Positions 20,797 to 29,804 are shown, counted from the first letter of the stretch. The stretch: DNA of 64,000 nucleotides from Streptomyces sp. B21-105 (GCF_036898465.1 NZ_JARUMJ010000001.1:4650001-4714000); one strand, 5' to 3'. Numbers and translations are program-made. The notes: generated by a model not told the origin, from the letters alone.

Positions 20797-21114
20797 TCAG
20801 CCCTCCGGCGGCGAGAACACTACGAGGACTCGCAGGTCCTCGCTGATGTGATGGAACTTGTGAGCGACACCCGCCGGGACGTACACCACGCTGCCGCGGG
20901 CGACCTGTGTGGTCTCCAGGCCGACGGTGATCGACGCTCGTCCGCTCACAACGAAGTACACCTCGTCCTGGTTGTGCGGGTTCTGTGGATCATGCGTGCC
21001 CGCATCGAGCGCGTACAGCCCGACCGACATGTTCCGTTCGCGCAGAAACTGCAGGTAGGCCCCGTCATTGGCGGCGCGTTCCGCCTCCAGTTCATCCAAC
21101 CGGAATGCCTTCAT
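20797..21114 (-). CDS. Small cupin-domain protein
   Basis: A 105-residue single-domain cupin. HDPQNPHNQDEVYFVVSGRA is the first cupin motif with metal-ligand His and Glu; RGSVVYVPAGVAHKFHHI is the second with its His. Such small cupins bind a metal and act as isomerases, dioxygenases or sensors, and substrate cannot be told. It begins at ATG 21114 and diverges from the holin-like gene 58 bp away. Confidence 0.82.
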   Translation of the reverse strand: MKAFRLDELEAERAANDGAYLQFLRERNMSVGLYALDAGTHDPQNPHNQDEVYFVVSGRASITVGLETTQVARGSVVYVPAGVAHKFHHISEDLRVLVVFSPPEG

Positions 21115-21172
21115 CTACCTTGTCCGCCCTCGTCCGGTGCTCGTTGCCGATCTCTCTGCCACGATCAGACAC

Positions 21173-21550
21173 ATGAAGAATTTCGTAGTCAAGACGATCG
21201 CCAACGCAGGTGCCCTGGCGGTCGCCGTCTGGCTGCTCGACAAGATCACCCTGACCGGTGACAGCACGGGCAAGAAGATCGGCACCCTCCTCGTCGTCGC
21301 CTTGCTCTTCGGCCTGGTGAACTCCGTGGTCAAGCCGATAGTGAAGGTACTGACCTTCCCTCTGTTCATTCTCACGCTCGGTCTGATCACCCTGGTGGTC
21401 AACGCCCTGATGCTGCTGCTCACCTCATGGCTGGCCGACAAGTTCGACCTGAGTTTCCACGTGGAGGGTTTCTGGACCGCGGTTCTGGGCGGCCTGATCA
21501 TCTCGGTCGTGTCCTGGGCGCTCAACGTCGTCCTGCCGGACGGGGACTGA
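21173..21550 (+). CDS. Phage-holin-4-superfamily-like membrane protein
   Basis: A 125-residue protein with four membrane segments, beginning MKNFVVKTIANAGALAVAVWLLD. FGLVNSVVKPIVKVLTFPLFILTLGL is the core that defines the YvlD/DUF360 group (here quoted only to place it; residues 43-68). Despite the superfamily name these are chromosomal, non-phage proteins. It is followed after 7 bp by the phosphatase gene, suggesting cotranscription. Function unknown. Confidence 0.78.
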   Translation: MKNFVVKTIANAGALAVAVWLLDKITLTGDSTGKKIGTLLVVALLFGLVNSVVKPIVKVLTFPLFILTLGLITLVVNALMLLLTSWLADKFDLSFHVEGFWTAVLGGLIISVVSWALNVVLPDGD

Positions 21551-21557
21551 GCAGTCG

Positions 21558-22100
21558 ATGACCTACCGTGTCTGTTTCGTCTGCACCGGCAACATCTGTC
21601 GCTCGCCGATGGCCGAGGCGGTCTTCCGCGCGCGAGTGGCGGAGTCCGGCCTCGAGGGACTGGTCGAGGTCGACAGCGCAGGCACGGGTGACTGGCACGC
21701 GGGCGAGAACGCCGACGCGCGTGCCCTCGCCGTCCTGGAAGGGCACGGATACGCCCTCGACCACACGGCCCGGCGATTCGAGCCGTCCTGGTTCGCCCGC
21801 CTCGACCTGGTGATCGCCTTGGACTGCGGCCATCTCAGGGCCCTACGCGGGCTGGCTCCCACGCCGGAGGACGCAGCGAAGGTACGGCTGCTGCGGTCCT
21901 ATGCCCGCCCGAAGGCCGGACGTCTCCCGGGGGCCGCCTCACCCGCTGCGTCCGACCCGGCCGACCCGGCTGACGGCGACCTCGACGTCCCCGACCCCTA
22001 CTACGGGGGTCTGGAAGGCTTCGAGGAGTGCCTTGAGATGGTGGAGGAGGCGAGCAACGGTCTGCTCGCCGCCGTACGGGACGATGTGGAAGGCCAGTGA
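21558..22100 (+). CDS. Low-molecular-weight protein tyrosine phosphatase
   Basis: A 180-residue phosphatase. The P-loop VCFVCTGNICRSPMAEAVF near the N-terminus supplies the catalytic Cys and Arg (CTGNICR). The general acid is in VPDPYYGGLEGFEEC near residue 150. An Ala/Pro/Asp-rich insert before it makes the protein slightly long for the family. These enzymes remove phosphate from protein tyrosines; in streptomycetes a relative (PtpA) affects secondary metabolism, but I do not assign that name. It ends 1 bp before the PLP enzyme gene, so the two are translationally linked. Confidence 0.88.
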   Translation: MTYRVCFVCTGNICRSPMAEAVFRARVAESGLEGLVEVDSAGTGDWHAGENADARALAVLEGHGYALDHTARRFEPSWFARLDLVIALDCGHLRALRGLAPTPEDAAKVRLLRSYARPKAGRLPGAASPAASDPADPADGDLDVPDPYYGGLEGFEECLEMVEEASNGLLAAVRDDVEGQ

Positions 22101-22101
22101 C

Positions 22102-23259
22102 ATGAACGGTTTCGCTGCGAACGGGGGCCCTTCGGGGGGCGACGGCGAGGGCACCCGCGCGGTGCGGGCCGGGCTGCCCGAGCCGGTGAAGTACGAGCCG
22201 ACCCTCCCCGGTCCGGTGTTCGCAGCCCACTTCCACCTGCCGGGCGAGCCCACGGGTCCCTACACCTACGGACGCGACGAGAACCCGACGTGGACCCGCC
22301 TGGAGGACGCCATCGGCGAGCTCGAGGCGCCGGGGCAGGACGGCGTCGAGACGCTCGTCTTCGCCTCCGGCATGGCCGCGATCTCCTCGGTGCTCTTCTC
22401 TCAGTTGCGCGCCGGCGACGCCGTCGTGCTGCCCGATGACGGCTACCAGGCACTGCCTTTGGCGCGTGCACAACTGGAGGCGTTCGGCATCGAGGTGCGG
22501 ACCGCGCCGACGGGCGGCAACGCACAACTCGCCCGCCTCGACGGTGCGAAGCTGCTGTGGATCGAGTCCCCGTCGAACCCCGGGCTCGAGGTGTGCGACA
22601 TCGGCCGGCTGGTCGAGGCGGCACACGCGCGCGGCGTGCTGGTGGCCGTCGACAACACGCTCGCCACCCCGCTCGGCCAGCGCCCGCTGGCGCTGGGCGC
22701 CGACTTCTCGGTGGCCAGCGGCACCAAGCAGCTCACGGGGCACGGCGATGTCCTTCTCGGCTACGTCACCGGGCGTGGCGGCCGGCCGATGACGGCCGTA
22801 CGGCACTGGCGCAAGATCGTGGGGGCGATTCCCGGGCCCATGGAGGCGTGGCTCGCCCACCGATCGATCGCTACCTTGCAGCTGCGGGTGGACCGGCAGA
22901 GCGCCGGCGCTCTGGCCGTGGCCGAGGCTCTGCGGGGGAGGCCCGAGGTGAGCGGACTGCGCTATCCAGGACTGCCGGACGACCCCTCGCACAAGGTCGC
23001 CTCGCAGCAGATGCGCCGCTATGGGTGCGTGGTCTCCTTCACGCTGCCCACGCGCGCGCGTGCCGAGCGTTTCCTCGAGGCCCTGCGCCTGGTGGACGAG
23101 GCGACGAGCTTCGGCGGGGTCCGCTCCACCGCGGAGCGGCGCGGACGCTGGGGCGGGGACGCGGTACCGGAGGGGTTCGTCCGGCTGTCCGTGGGCGCCG
23201 AGGACGTCGAGGACCTCGTGGCGGACGTGCTGCGTGCGCTGGAAGAGTCGGCGGAATGA
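22102..23259 (+). CDS. Cys/Met metabolism PLP-dependent enzyme (cystathionine gamma-lyase/synthase type)
   Basis: A 385-residue fold-type I enzyme of trans-sulfuration. TYGRDENPTWTRLEDAIGEL, FASGMAAISSVLF, WIESPSNPGLEVCDI and VDNTLATP are family motifs. The PLP lysine is in SGTKQLTGHGDVLLGYV. GGVRSTAERRGRWGGDAVPEGFVRLSVGAED closes the domain (residues 335-365). It either splits cystathionine to cysteine or makes cystathionine; sequence alone does not decide. The start is 1 bp from the phosphatase stop. Confidence 0.87.
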   Translation: MNGFAANGGPSGGDGEGTRAVRAGLPEPVKYEPTLPGPVFAAHFHLPGEPTGPYTYGRDENPTWTRLEDAIGELEAPGQDGVETLVFASGMAAISSVLFSQLRAGDAVVLPDDGYQALPLARAQLEAFGIEVRTAPTGGNAQLARLDGAKLLWIESPSNPGLEVCDIGRLVEAAHARGVLVAVDNTLATPLGQRPLALGADFSVASGTKQLTGHGDVLLGYVTGRGGRPMTAVRHWRKIVGAIPGPMEAWLAHRSIATLQLRVDRQSAGALAVAEALRGRPEVSGLRYPGLPDDPSHKVASQQMRRYGCVVSFTLPTRARAERFLEALRLVDEATSFGGVRSTAERRGRWGGDAVPEGFVRLSVGAEDVEDLVADVLRALEESAE

Positions 23260-23298
23260 CCGGCTTACGCACCCCCCTCCAGGCGTCCCCGGTCACAA

Positions 23299-23339
23299 CG
23301 GACGGTCCGAGCCTCCCCCCTCGTGGCTCGGACCGTCCG
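23299..23339 (+). terminator. Strong stem-loop terminator
   Basis: Perfect 15-bp arms CGGACGGTCCGAGCC (23299-23313) and GGCTCGGACCGTCCG (23325-23339) around an 11-nt loop, 40 bp after the PLP enzyme stop. Confidence 0.88.
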
Positions 23340-23486
23340 CGGTTCTGCACGCGAAGAACCGCGTCCACAAGGCTAGTTGACTCTGTGTCAGTGTCCAATC
23401 ACTCTGACGGCAGAGACCTATCGACTTATTTATAGTTGAGCCCTGCCTCAGAGCCGGGAGGGAAGCGGGAAAGAGGAGGAAGCGCC

Positions 23487-24392
23487 ATGGATCTGGCCTT
23501 GCTGCGCACGTTCGTGACGGTGCACCGGGCCGGCTCCTTCACCCGCGCCGCCGCTCTGCTGGGCCTGTCCCAGCCGGCCGTGACCTCGCAGATCCGCACT
23601 CTGGAGCGCCAATTGGGCCGCCCCCTGTTCCTGCGCCAGGCTCGCGGCGTCACCCCGACCAGCATCGGCGACGAGCTCGCCCACAAGGCCGCTCCGCATC
23701 TCGACGCCCTGGCGGAGATCGCTCAGACCGGCCTGGACGACGAGTCCGCCGAGCGCACGCTGCACCTCGCCGGACCTCCCGAGTTCACCGCCGAGCGAGC
23801 CCTGCCCGCGCTCACCGGACCGTCCCGCGACGACGGTCAGGGATTCGCCGTGCGCGCCTCCTTCGGGAACGCCGAGGAGGTCCTGGAGGGCGTGGCCGCC
23901 GGGCACCATGACCTCGCCATCAGTACGGCCCGGCCGCGAGGAGCGCTCCTCATGGCCACCCCGCTGTGCGACGAGGAGCACGTCCTGGTCGCCGCCCCTC
24001 AGTGGGACGAGCTGATCGACGCCGGAACGCCGTGCCGCAAGGACGCGTCCGCGCTGGAGAACCTGCCCGTCGTCGAGGTTCATGAGTCGCTTCCCCTGGT
24101 CTCCCGGTACTGGGCAGCGGTCTTCGACTCCCGCCCAGCGGCATCGGGCGCCGTCATCGTTCCCGACCTTCGTGCGGTGCTTGCCTGCGCGATCGCGGGC
24201 GCCGGCCTTGCGGTGCTGCCCCGCTATCTGTGTGCGGCCGCACTCGAGCGCGGGGAGGTCGTCGCGCTGCATGAGCCCACGGTGCCTCCGCTGCGCACCT
24301 ACGTCCTGGTCGTGCGCACCGGAACGCTGGCGGTGCCCCAGGTGGCAAGGGCCCACGAGCGCTTGCTGGCGGCCGCTGCCGACTGGTGCTGA
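23487..24392 (+). CDS. LysR-family transcriptional regulator
   Basis: A 301-residue regulator starting MDLALLRTFVTVHRAGSF, with the LysR helix-turn-helix FTRAAALLGLSQPAVTSQIR, the dimer helix TLERQLGRPLF, and an effector domain up to the C-terminus. AAGAGGAGGA lies just upstream of ATG 23487. No metabolic gene diverges from it here, so its regulon is unknown. Confidence 0.9.
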   Translation: MDLALLRTFVTVHRAGSFTRAAALLGLSQPAVTSQIRTLERQLGRPLFLRQARGVTPTSIGDELAHKAAPHLDALAEIAQTGLDDESAERTLHLAGPPEFTAERALPALTGPSRDDGQGFAVRASFGNAEEVLEGVAAGHHDLAISTARPRGALLMATPLCDEEHVLVAAPQWDELIDAGTPCRKDASALENLPVVEVHESLPLVSRYWAAVFDSRPAASGAVIVPDLRAVLACAIAGAGLAVLPRYLCAAALERGEVVALHEPTVPPLRTYVLVVRTGTLAVPQVARAHERLLAAAADWC

Positions 24393-24445
24393 CGCCCTTT
24401 CCGCACGATGTCACAGCGTGGGTCCGTCTGGTCACGCATCACGAT

Positions 24446-24459
24446 GTTTCACGTGGAAC
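24446..24459. other. parS-like site with one mismatch
   Basis: GTTTCACGTGGAAC differs from parS at position 11. It lies 22 bp upstream of the Nudix start codon. ParB binding is plausible but unproven. Confidence 0.5.
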
Positions 24460-24480
24460 CAGCCGGGCCACATTTCTCCC

Positions 24481-24963
24481 ATGACCGTCCGACCCGTGGT
24501 CAAGCGCACCGCACGAGCCGTCCTGCTGGACGGCGACAACCTGATCCTGATCAAACGCACCAAGCCCGGTGTGGATCCCTACTGGGTCACGCCTGGTGGC
24601 GGGGTCGAGCCGGACGACGCAACAGTCGTGGACGCCCTGCACCGCGAGGTCCACGAAGAACTGGGCGCCAAGATCACCGACGTGGTCCCGTGCTTCGTGG
24701 ACACCGTCGAGCACATCGGCGACGACGGCGGTGCGACCGGTGTGAAAGTGCAGCACTTCTTCGTCTGCCGTCTGGAGTCCATGGACCCGGCACAGAGGCA
24801 CGGCCCTGAGATCGAGGAACCGGCCGGCGAGTACGAGATCGTCCGTGTGCCGTTCACCCGTGTCGGAATCGCCTCCGTCCACCTGGTGCCGCTGTCGCTG
24901 CGGCACTATCTCGACGGCAACATCGAGGGCGTTCGCGCGATGCACGCACCCGACCTCGGCTGA
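24481..24963 (+). CDS. Nudix hydrolase-like protein with altered Nudix box
   Basis: A 160-residue protein. WVTPGGGVEPDDATVVDALH followed by REVHEELGA is the Nudix region. In the consensus G-x5-E-x7-REUxEExGU, the first Glu is here Ala, while the REVHEELG part with the catalytic Glu pair is intact. Nudix enzymes hydrolyse nucleoside diphosphates linked to another moiety. The protein may be active with a modified metal site or act on an unusual substrate. ATG 24481 begins at TVRPVVKRTARAVLLDG. Confidence 0.82.
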   Translation: MTVRPVVKRTARAVLLDGDNLILIKRTKPGVDPYWVTPGGGVEPDDATVVDALHREVHEELGAKITDVVPCFVDTVEHIGDDGGATGVKVQHFFVCRLESMDPAQRHGPEIEEPAGEYEIVRVPFTRVGIASVHLVPLSLRHYLDGNIEGVRAMHAPDLG

Positions 24964-25140
24964 CGCCCGGATCCGGTAGCGGCGCGACGCGGAGTACGGG
25001 GTCCCCGGGGCCTGGCGTCAGTGGCCTGGTCCGAGAGCTGCTCAACGGTGTCTGGCAGGGGTACGGCCAAATGCACGTGCCCCAAACGACCGAAGGAAAC
25101 GGGTGGACGCCAACAGTGCTGGTCGGACAACCTGAACGAC

Positions 25141-26022
25141 GTGCCGATTCCGTCCCTCACCGCGCTGCCCATCCGTCGTCTGACGCACCGCGATCTCGCC
25201 GCCTGCGCCGACTTGTCCGAGGACCGGGGGTGGCCACGCGAGGAGCACAAGTGGCGCCTTCTTCTGTCGGCCGGAATGGGTTACGGCATCGACGACCCCG
25301 ACGGGGGCCTCGTCAGTGCCTGCGTCGTCACCGAGTACGGCCCGTACGGCACTCCCTCCCTCGGGGCCGTCGGCATGGTATTGGTCGCCGAGCGGCACGC
25401 CCGGCAAGGCGTCGGCCGACGCCTCATGCGGCACATCGTCTGCCGGATGGGCACCACGCCACTGACCCTGCACGCGACACCGAACGGCCGTCCGCTCTAT
25501 GAGGAACTGGGCTTCAAGACCACCGGCCGGGCGGAAATGCTGCGCGGGCGTTTCACGACGGACGCACCGGGTCGGGACGTCCAACGGGCGGGCGTCGCCA
25601 CACGTGCCGCCACGGCCGAGGACCTGCCCTCGATCCTTCGCCTTGACGAGGAGGTCTTCGGCGTCGACCGCACCCATGTGATCACCCGCCTGCCCGCCTT
25701 CGCCGACCAGTTCCGGGTCGCCGAGGAGGACGGCCGGATCATCGGCTACTCGGCGGCCTGGCCCAACATGGACACGCAGGTCGTCGGCCCGTTGATCGCC
25801 CGGGACACGAAGACCGCGCAATCCCTTCTCGCCTCCCTCGCGGCCCGGACCGACCGGCCGCTGCGCACGGACATCGACGTTCGGCACGAGGAGCTGCTGG
25901 CGTGGGCGAAGGCACGGGGACTGGAGTCGGTCGCCTTCAACTCCGTGATGACCCATGGCATCCCGGAGTTGCCAGGGGACTGGCGCCGCCGTTTCGCTCC
26001 CCTGACCGTGGCCGCCGGCTGA
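25141..26022 (+). CDS. Acetyltransferase-like protein with tandem GNAT folds
   Basis: A 293-residue protein. GMVLVAERHARQGVGRRLMR is the acetyl-CoA loop (R-x-x-G-x-G/A) of the N-terminal GNAT domain, followed by LYEELGFKTTGRAEML. From residue 155 a second GNAT-like half begins (VATRAATAEDLPSILRLDEEVFG), ending near GIPELPGDWRRRFAPLT. The GTG start at 25141 was picked by domain fit; it has no clear ribosome site, and the reading frame is open from 25021. The substrate is unknown. Confidence 0.72.
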   Translation: MPIPSLTALPIRRLTHRDLAACADLSEDRGWPREEHKWRLLLSAGMGYGIDDPDGGLVSACVVTEYGPYGTPSLGAVGMVLVAERHARQGVGRRLMRHIVCRMGTTPLTLHATPNGRPLYEELGFKTTGRAEMLRGRFTTDAPGRDVQRAGVATRAATAEDLPSILRLDEEVFGVDRTHVITRLPAFADQFRVAEEDGRIIGYSAAWPNMDTQVVGPLIARDTKTAQSLLASLAARTDRPLRTDIDVRHEELLAWAKARGLESVAFNSVMTHGIPELPGDWRRRFAPLTVAAG

Positions 26023-26039
26023 CGAAACGAAGGGGCTGA

Positions 26040-26303
26040 CGAGCAAAGACGCGGGGGAACACCGACTCATCACCCGGCGGGTCACCCGGCTGGAGGACCG
26101 CGGGCTCCTCGAGCATTACCTCTGCCCCAGCGACCGCCGTGGCATCTGCACCAGCGTCACCGAAGCCGGCCCGACGCTGCTCGCGGCAGCCCGTCCGACC
26201 AGCGACACCGGCCTGCGCGAGGCCCTCGACGAAGCGCCGAGAACCCTGAGCCGGCCCCCTCGTACGGGTCGTGGAGACCCTCAAGGCACCCGCCGCCGCA
26301 TGA
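26040..26303 (+). pseudogene. Remnant of a MarR-family regulator
   Basis: The reading from about 26063 gives RLITRRVTRLEDRGLLEHYL and then CPSDRRGICTSVTEAG, which is the recognition-wing part of MarR proteins. The N-terminal helices are missing. Near 26235 the frame changes: continuing in the first frame gives nonsense, while the next frame reads AENPEPAPLVRVVETLKAPAAA in sense and stops at TGA 26301-26303. So the gene lacks its 5' half and carries a 1-nt frameshift. It lies between two acetyltransferase genes on the same strand. Confidence 0.72.
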
Positions 26304-26318
26304 GCCTAGAGTGGCGGC

Positions 26319-26771
26319 ATGGGAGATCTTGAAATACGCGCCGCCGTCGCAGAGGACGTTCCGGCGATCGTCGGGATGCTGGCGGACGACCCCCTGGGGG
26401 CACAGCGCGAGTCGCCGGACGACCTGAGCCCCTATCTGGCCGCTCTGGAACGACTGGCGGCCGACCCTAACCAGCGCTTGGTCGTCGCCGTCCGCGAGGG
26501 GCGCGTCGTCGGCTCTTTGCAACTGACGATCGTCCCGGGCCTGTCCCGGCGTGGTGCGACCAGGTCGATCGTCGAGGCGGTACGCGTGCACGCCGACGAG
26601 CGCGGCAGCGGTCTGGGCACACGGTTCATGGAGTGGGCGATCGAGGAGTCCCGACGGGAGAACTGCCAACTGGTGCAGTTGACGTCTGACGTCACCCGCA
26701 CCGACGCCCACCGGTTCTACGAGCGACTCGGTTTCACGGCCTCACATGTGGGTTTCAAGCTGCAGCTCTGA
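26319..26771 (+). CDS. GNAT-family N-acetyltransferase
   Basis: A 150-residue single GNAT domain: IRAAVAEDVPAIVGMLADD at the start, VRVHADERGSGLGTRFMEWA as the acetyl-CoA loop, and TDAHRFYERLGFTASHVGFK as motif B. Length is normal. It is 15 bp past the MarR remnant; an intact relative probably shared an operon with MarR. The acceptor is unknown. Confidence 0.88.
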   Translation: MGDLEIRAAVAEDVPAIVGMLADDPLGAQRESPDDLSPYLAALERLAADPNQRLVVAVREGRVVGSLQLTIVPGLSRRGATRSIVEAVRVHADERGSGLGTRFMEWAIEESRRENCQLVQLTSDVTRTDAHRFYERLGFTASHVGFKLQL

Positions 26772-26814
26772 CGGGTTGGGCCTCAGGAGCGGAACGCCGA
26801 GGCGGAGGCACCGT

Positions 26815-26828
26815 GTTTCACGTGAAAC
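26815..26828. other. parS: parS site
   Basis: A perfect GTTTCACGTGAAAC in the spacer between the convergent GNAT and beta-lactamase-like genes. Confidence 0.92.
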
Positions 26829-26880
26829 AGGGCGCACCCCGTTCGTCGGCTCCAGGCACCGCCCGTTCCCCTCGTGGCGG

Positions 26881-28266
26881 TCAGCTGATCCCCCGCCATC
26901 CCTCGGAGTCGACTCCACCGGGCACTGCGGCCCCTACGTCGTACGGCTGGCGCGTGAACACGAACGAACCCAGGTCCAGGTGGTCCACACTCCCGTCAGG
27001 CCGCCGTACGGCCTTCAGGCGCTCTCCGGCGTAGTAGCCCTCCAGGCCGGTCCAGGTACCGTCGCCGTTCGGCCGGAACCGGGAACGCCGTCCGCCGCCG
27101 GACAACGGCCCCAGGGAGACGAGCCCGTCGGCCGTGACCCGAAGAGCGAAAGCGCTCGTGCCCCAGTACCACTGCCCCGCCAACTCCAGTGCGGAAGCGT
27201 CAACTTCGGCCAGCGGGCGCCACGGTTCGGGGATCCGTGGCTCGGCGTCGGCGACGATGCGCACGAGATCGGACGCCACCTGAGAGGTCATGAGGCCGGA
27301 GGTGCAGTTGGCGAGCACCACCGCGGCCACATCGTCCTCCACACCGATGGTGAGGGACGCCAGGAAGCCCGGCACCGATCCGGAGTGGCCCACGAGCAGA
27401 CGGCCGTCACGGTGCTGGATCTGCAGCCCAAGGCCGTAGGTGGCTCCCTCGGCAAGATCCCCCGGCTCTGCGGGCGCCGACGGCGTCCGCATCTCGCGCA
27501 GGGTCGCCGCACCGAGTACCCGGTCGTCGCCGCGCGTCAGAAAGGCGGCGAAGCGTGCGAGGTCGCCTGTCGTGGACCAGAGCTGTCCCGCGGAGGCCAT
27601 ACGCCCGAAGTCCTCCACCGGCTCGGGCAGCATGACGTCGGCCCAGGGATGAACGGCCCAGCCGCCCGCAGCCGGCACCCCCGGCCGCACCCCCGTGCGC
27701 TTCAGCCCCAGAGGTTCGATCACCTCACGCCGCACTGCTTCTTCCCAGGACACCCCTCGGAGCTTTTCCACGAGTGCGCCCAGGACGGTGTAGCCGACGT
27801 TCGAGTAGTGATACCGACGTCCGGCCGCGTACGGAACGGCCTGGTCGCCCAGGACGTCGGCGAGCTCGGGACGCAGCGAGCCCGGGGTGCGCTCCCACCA
27901 CGGGCCGGGCGACTCGGCGGCCAACCCTGCGGTGTGGGACAGCAGTTCGGCCACGGTGGCCTCGCCCGCGCCGGTGCCGGGCAGGTGCTTCTCCAACGGA
28001 TCCTCGAGACCGAGCAGTCCCTCGTCACGCAGCCGCAGTACGAGGACGGCGGTGAAGGTCTTGGTGATCGAGCCGATCCGGTACTGCACGTGCTCGTCCG
28101 GTGCGTGACCCTCTACCGAGGTCCGCGCCCCGTGCCACACGGCCTGCCCGTCCCTTACGACCGCGGCGACGAGCGACGGGGCCCGACCTTCCGCTTGAGC
28201 CACGGCGATCCGGTGGAGCAGGGCCCGTCGGGTGCCGGCCAGCAGGCCTTCCTGAGATGTCGTCAT
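26881..28266 (-). CDS. Serine beta-lactamase/DD-peptidase-like hydrolase
   Basis: A 461-residue protein of the class C beta-lactamase/esterase fold. The catalytic SxxK is in RIGSITKTFTAVLVLRL (SITK), YxN in YHYSNVGYTVLGALVE, and the third motif in GHSGSVPGF (HSG). A C-terminal lipocalin-like extension (residues 350-461) is common in this group. There is no signal peptide, so it is probably cytosolic and not a drug-resistance enzyme. Such proteins act as peptidases, esterases or amidases. ATG 28266 gives MTTSQEGLLAGTRRALLHRI. Confidence 0.88.
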   Translation of the reverse strand: MTTSQEGLLAGTRRALLHRIAVAQAEGRAPSLVAAVVRDGQAVWHGARTSVEGHAPDEHVQYRIGSITKTFTAVLVLRLRDEGLLGLEDPLEKHLPGTGAGEATVAELLSHTAGLAAESPGPWWERTPGSLRPELADVLGDQAVPYAAGRRYHYSNVGYTVLGALVEKLRGVSWEEAVRREVIEPLGLKRTGVRPGVPAAGGWAVHPWADVMLPEPVEDFGRMASAGQLWSTTGDLARFAAFLTRGDDRVLGAATLREMRTPSAPAEPGDLAEGATYGLGLQIQHRDGRLLVGHSGSVPGFLASLTIGVEDDVAAVVLANCTSGLMTSQVASDLVRIVADAEPRIPEPWRPLAEVDASALELAGQWYWGTSAFALRVTADGLVSLGPLSGGGRRSRFRPNGDGTWTGLEGYYAGERLKAVRRPDGSVDHLDLGSFVFTRQPYDVGAAVPGGVDSEGWRGIS

Positions 28267-28325
28267 GGGCTCAGTCCACCCGCCGCAGCCCTCCGCGTCG
28301 AGCTCATTTCACCGGGGCCGCGCGA

Positions 28326-29804
28326 TCAGGTCTGGGCCATGTCCACGAACCGTGAGTAGTGGCCCTGGAAGGCGACCGTGATCGTGGCCGTCGGGCCGTT
28401 ACGGTGTTTGCCCACGATGATGTCGGCCTCGCCCGCGCGCGGGGACTCCTTCTCGTACGCGTCCTCGCGGTGCAGCAGGATCACCATGTCGGCGTCCTGC
28501 TCGATGGAGCCGGACTCACGCAGGTCGGACACCATCGGCTTCTTGTCCGTTCGCTGCTCGGGGCCACGGTTGAGCTGTGAGAGCGCGATCACCGGCACCT
28601 CCAGCTCCTTGGCCAGCAGCTTGAGGTTACGGGACATGTCCGAGACCTCCTGCTGACGGCTCTCGGAACGCTTGGAGCCGCCGGCCTGCATCAGCTGCAG
28701 ATAGTCGATGATCACGAGCTTGATGTCGCTTCTCTGCTTCAGCCGACGGCACTTGGCGCGGATCTCCATCATGGACAGGTTCGGGGAGTCGTCGATGTAC
28801 AGCGGCGCGGAGGAGACCTCGGGCATGCGGCGGGCCAGCCGGGTCCAGTCGTCGTCGGTCATGGTGCCGGAGCGCATGTGGTGCAGGGCGACACGGGCCT
28901 CGGCGGACAGCAGACGCATCGCGATCTCGTTGCGGCCCATTTCGAGGGAGAAGATGACGCTCGGCAGGTTGTGCTTGATCGACGCCGCGCGTGCGAAGTC
29001 CAGCGCGAGCGTGGACTTTCCCATGGCGGGACGGGCCGCGATGACGATCATCTGGCCCGGGTGCAGACCGTTGGTGAGCGAGTCGAGGTCCGTGAAGCCG
29101 GTGGGCACGCCCGTCATCTCACCGCTGCGCGAGCCGATCGCCTCGATCTCGTCGAGAGCGCCCTCCATGATGTCGCCGAGCGGCAGGTAGTCCTCGCTGG
29201 TGCGCTGCTCGGTGACGGCGTAGATCTCCGCCTGGGCCCGGTTGACGATCTCGTCGACGTCGTCGTCGGCCGCGTATCCCATCTGGGTGATGCGGGTTCC
29301 GGCCTCGACCAGACGGCGCAGGACCGCCCGCTCGTGGACGATCTCCGCGTAGTACTCGGCGTTGGCTGCCGTCGGCACCGTCTGGACGAGGGTGTGCAGA
29401 TACGACGAACCGCCCACCTTGTTGATCTCGCCACGCTTGGTGAGTTCGGCCGCGATGGTGATCGGGTCGGCCGGTTCTCCCTTGGCATAGACGTCGAGGA
29501 TCGCCTGGTAGATCGTCTCGTGCGCCGGCTTGTAGAAGTCATGGCCCTTGAGAACCTCGACCACGTCCGCGATGGCGTCCTTCGACAGGAGCATGCCGCC
29601 GAGGACGGACTGTTCGGCGTCGAGGTCCTGCGGCGGCACCCGCTCGAAAGGCGTTCCGCCCCCCTCCCAGTCGCCGCTGTCCCGGCCCCGCTCGTGCTGC
29701 TCCTCGCGTCCACGGCCGCCGCTCCCCCCTCGCCGGGAGGCGGGCAGACGATCACTGGGACCGCTGTCGGCCCACGGGTCGTCCAAGGGCTCGGAAATGC
29801 TCAC
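28326..29804 (-). CDS. dnaB: Replicative DNA helicase DnaB
   Basis: A 492-residue hexameric helicase that unwinds the fork 5'-3'. The N-terminal domain starts with PPQDLDAEQSVLGGML near residue 57, after a charged Gly-rich leader. The RecA-like core has Walker A ARPAMGKSTLALDFAR, Walker B KLVIIDYLQLM and DLRESGSIEQDADMVILLHR. No intein is present. GTG 29804 has GGGAGGAGG upstream at good spacing. Its 5' region holds a cluster of DnaA-box-like sequences. Confidence 0.96.
   Translation of the reverse strand: MSISEPLDDPWADSGPSDRLPASRRGGSGGRGREEQHERGRDSGDWEGGGTPFERVPPQDLDAEQSVLGGMLLSKDAIADVVEVLKGHDFYKPAHETIYQAILDVYAKGEPADPITIAAELTKRGEINKVGGSSYLHTLVQTVPTAANAEYYAEIVHERAVLRRLVEAGTRITQMGYAADDDVDEIVNRAQAEIYAVTEQRTSEDYLPLGDIMEGALDEIEAIGSRSGEMTGVPTGFTDLDSLTNGLHPGQMIVIAARPAMGKSTLALDFARAASIKHNLPSVIFSLEMGRNEIAMRLLSAEARVALHHMRSGTMTDDDWTRLARRMPEVSSAPLYIDDSPNLSMMEIRAKCRRLKQRSDIKLVIIDYLQLMQAGGSKRSESRQQEVSDMSRNLKLLAKELEVPVIALSQLNRGPEQRTDKKPMVSDLRESGSIEQDADMVILLHREDAYEKESPRAGEADIIVGKHRNGPTATITVAFQGHYSRFVDMAQT

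Noticed and set aside
26881..28266. Antibiotic-resistance beta-lactamase
   Set aside because: The catalytic motifs fit the broad serine hydrolase family, but there is no signal peptide and the C-terminal domain is typical of peptidase/esterase relatives.
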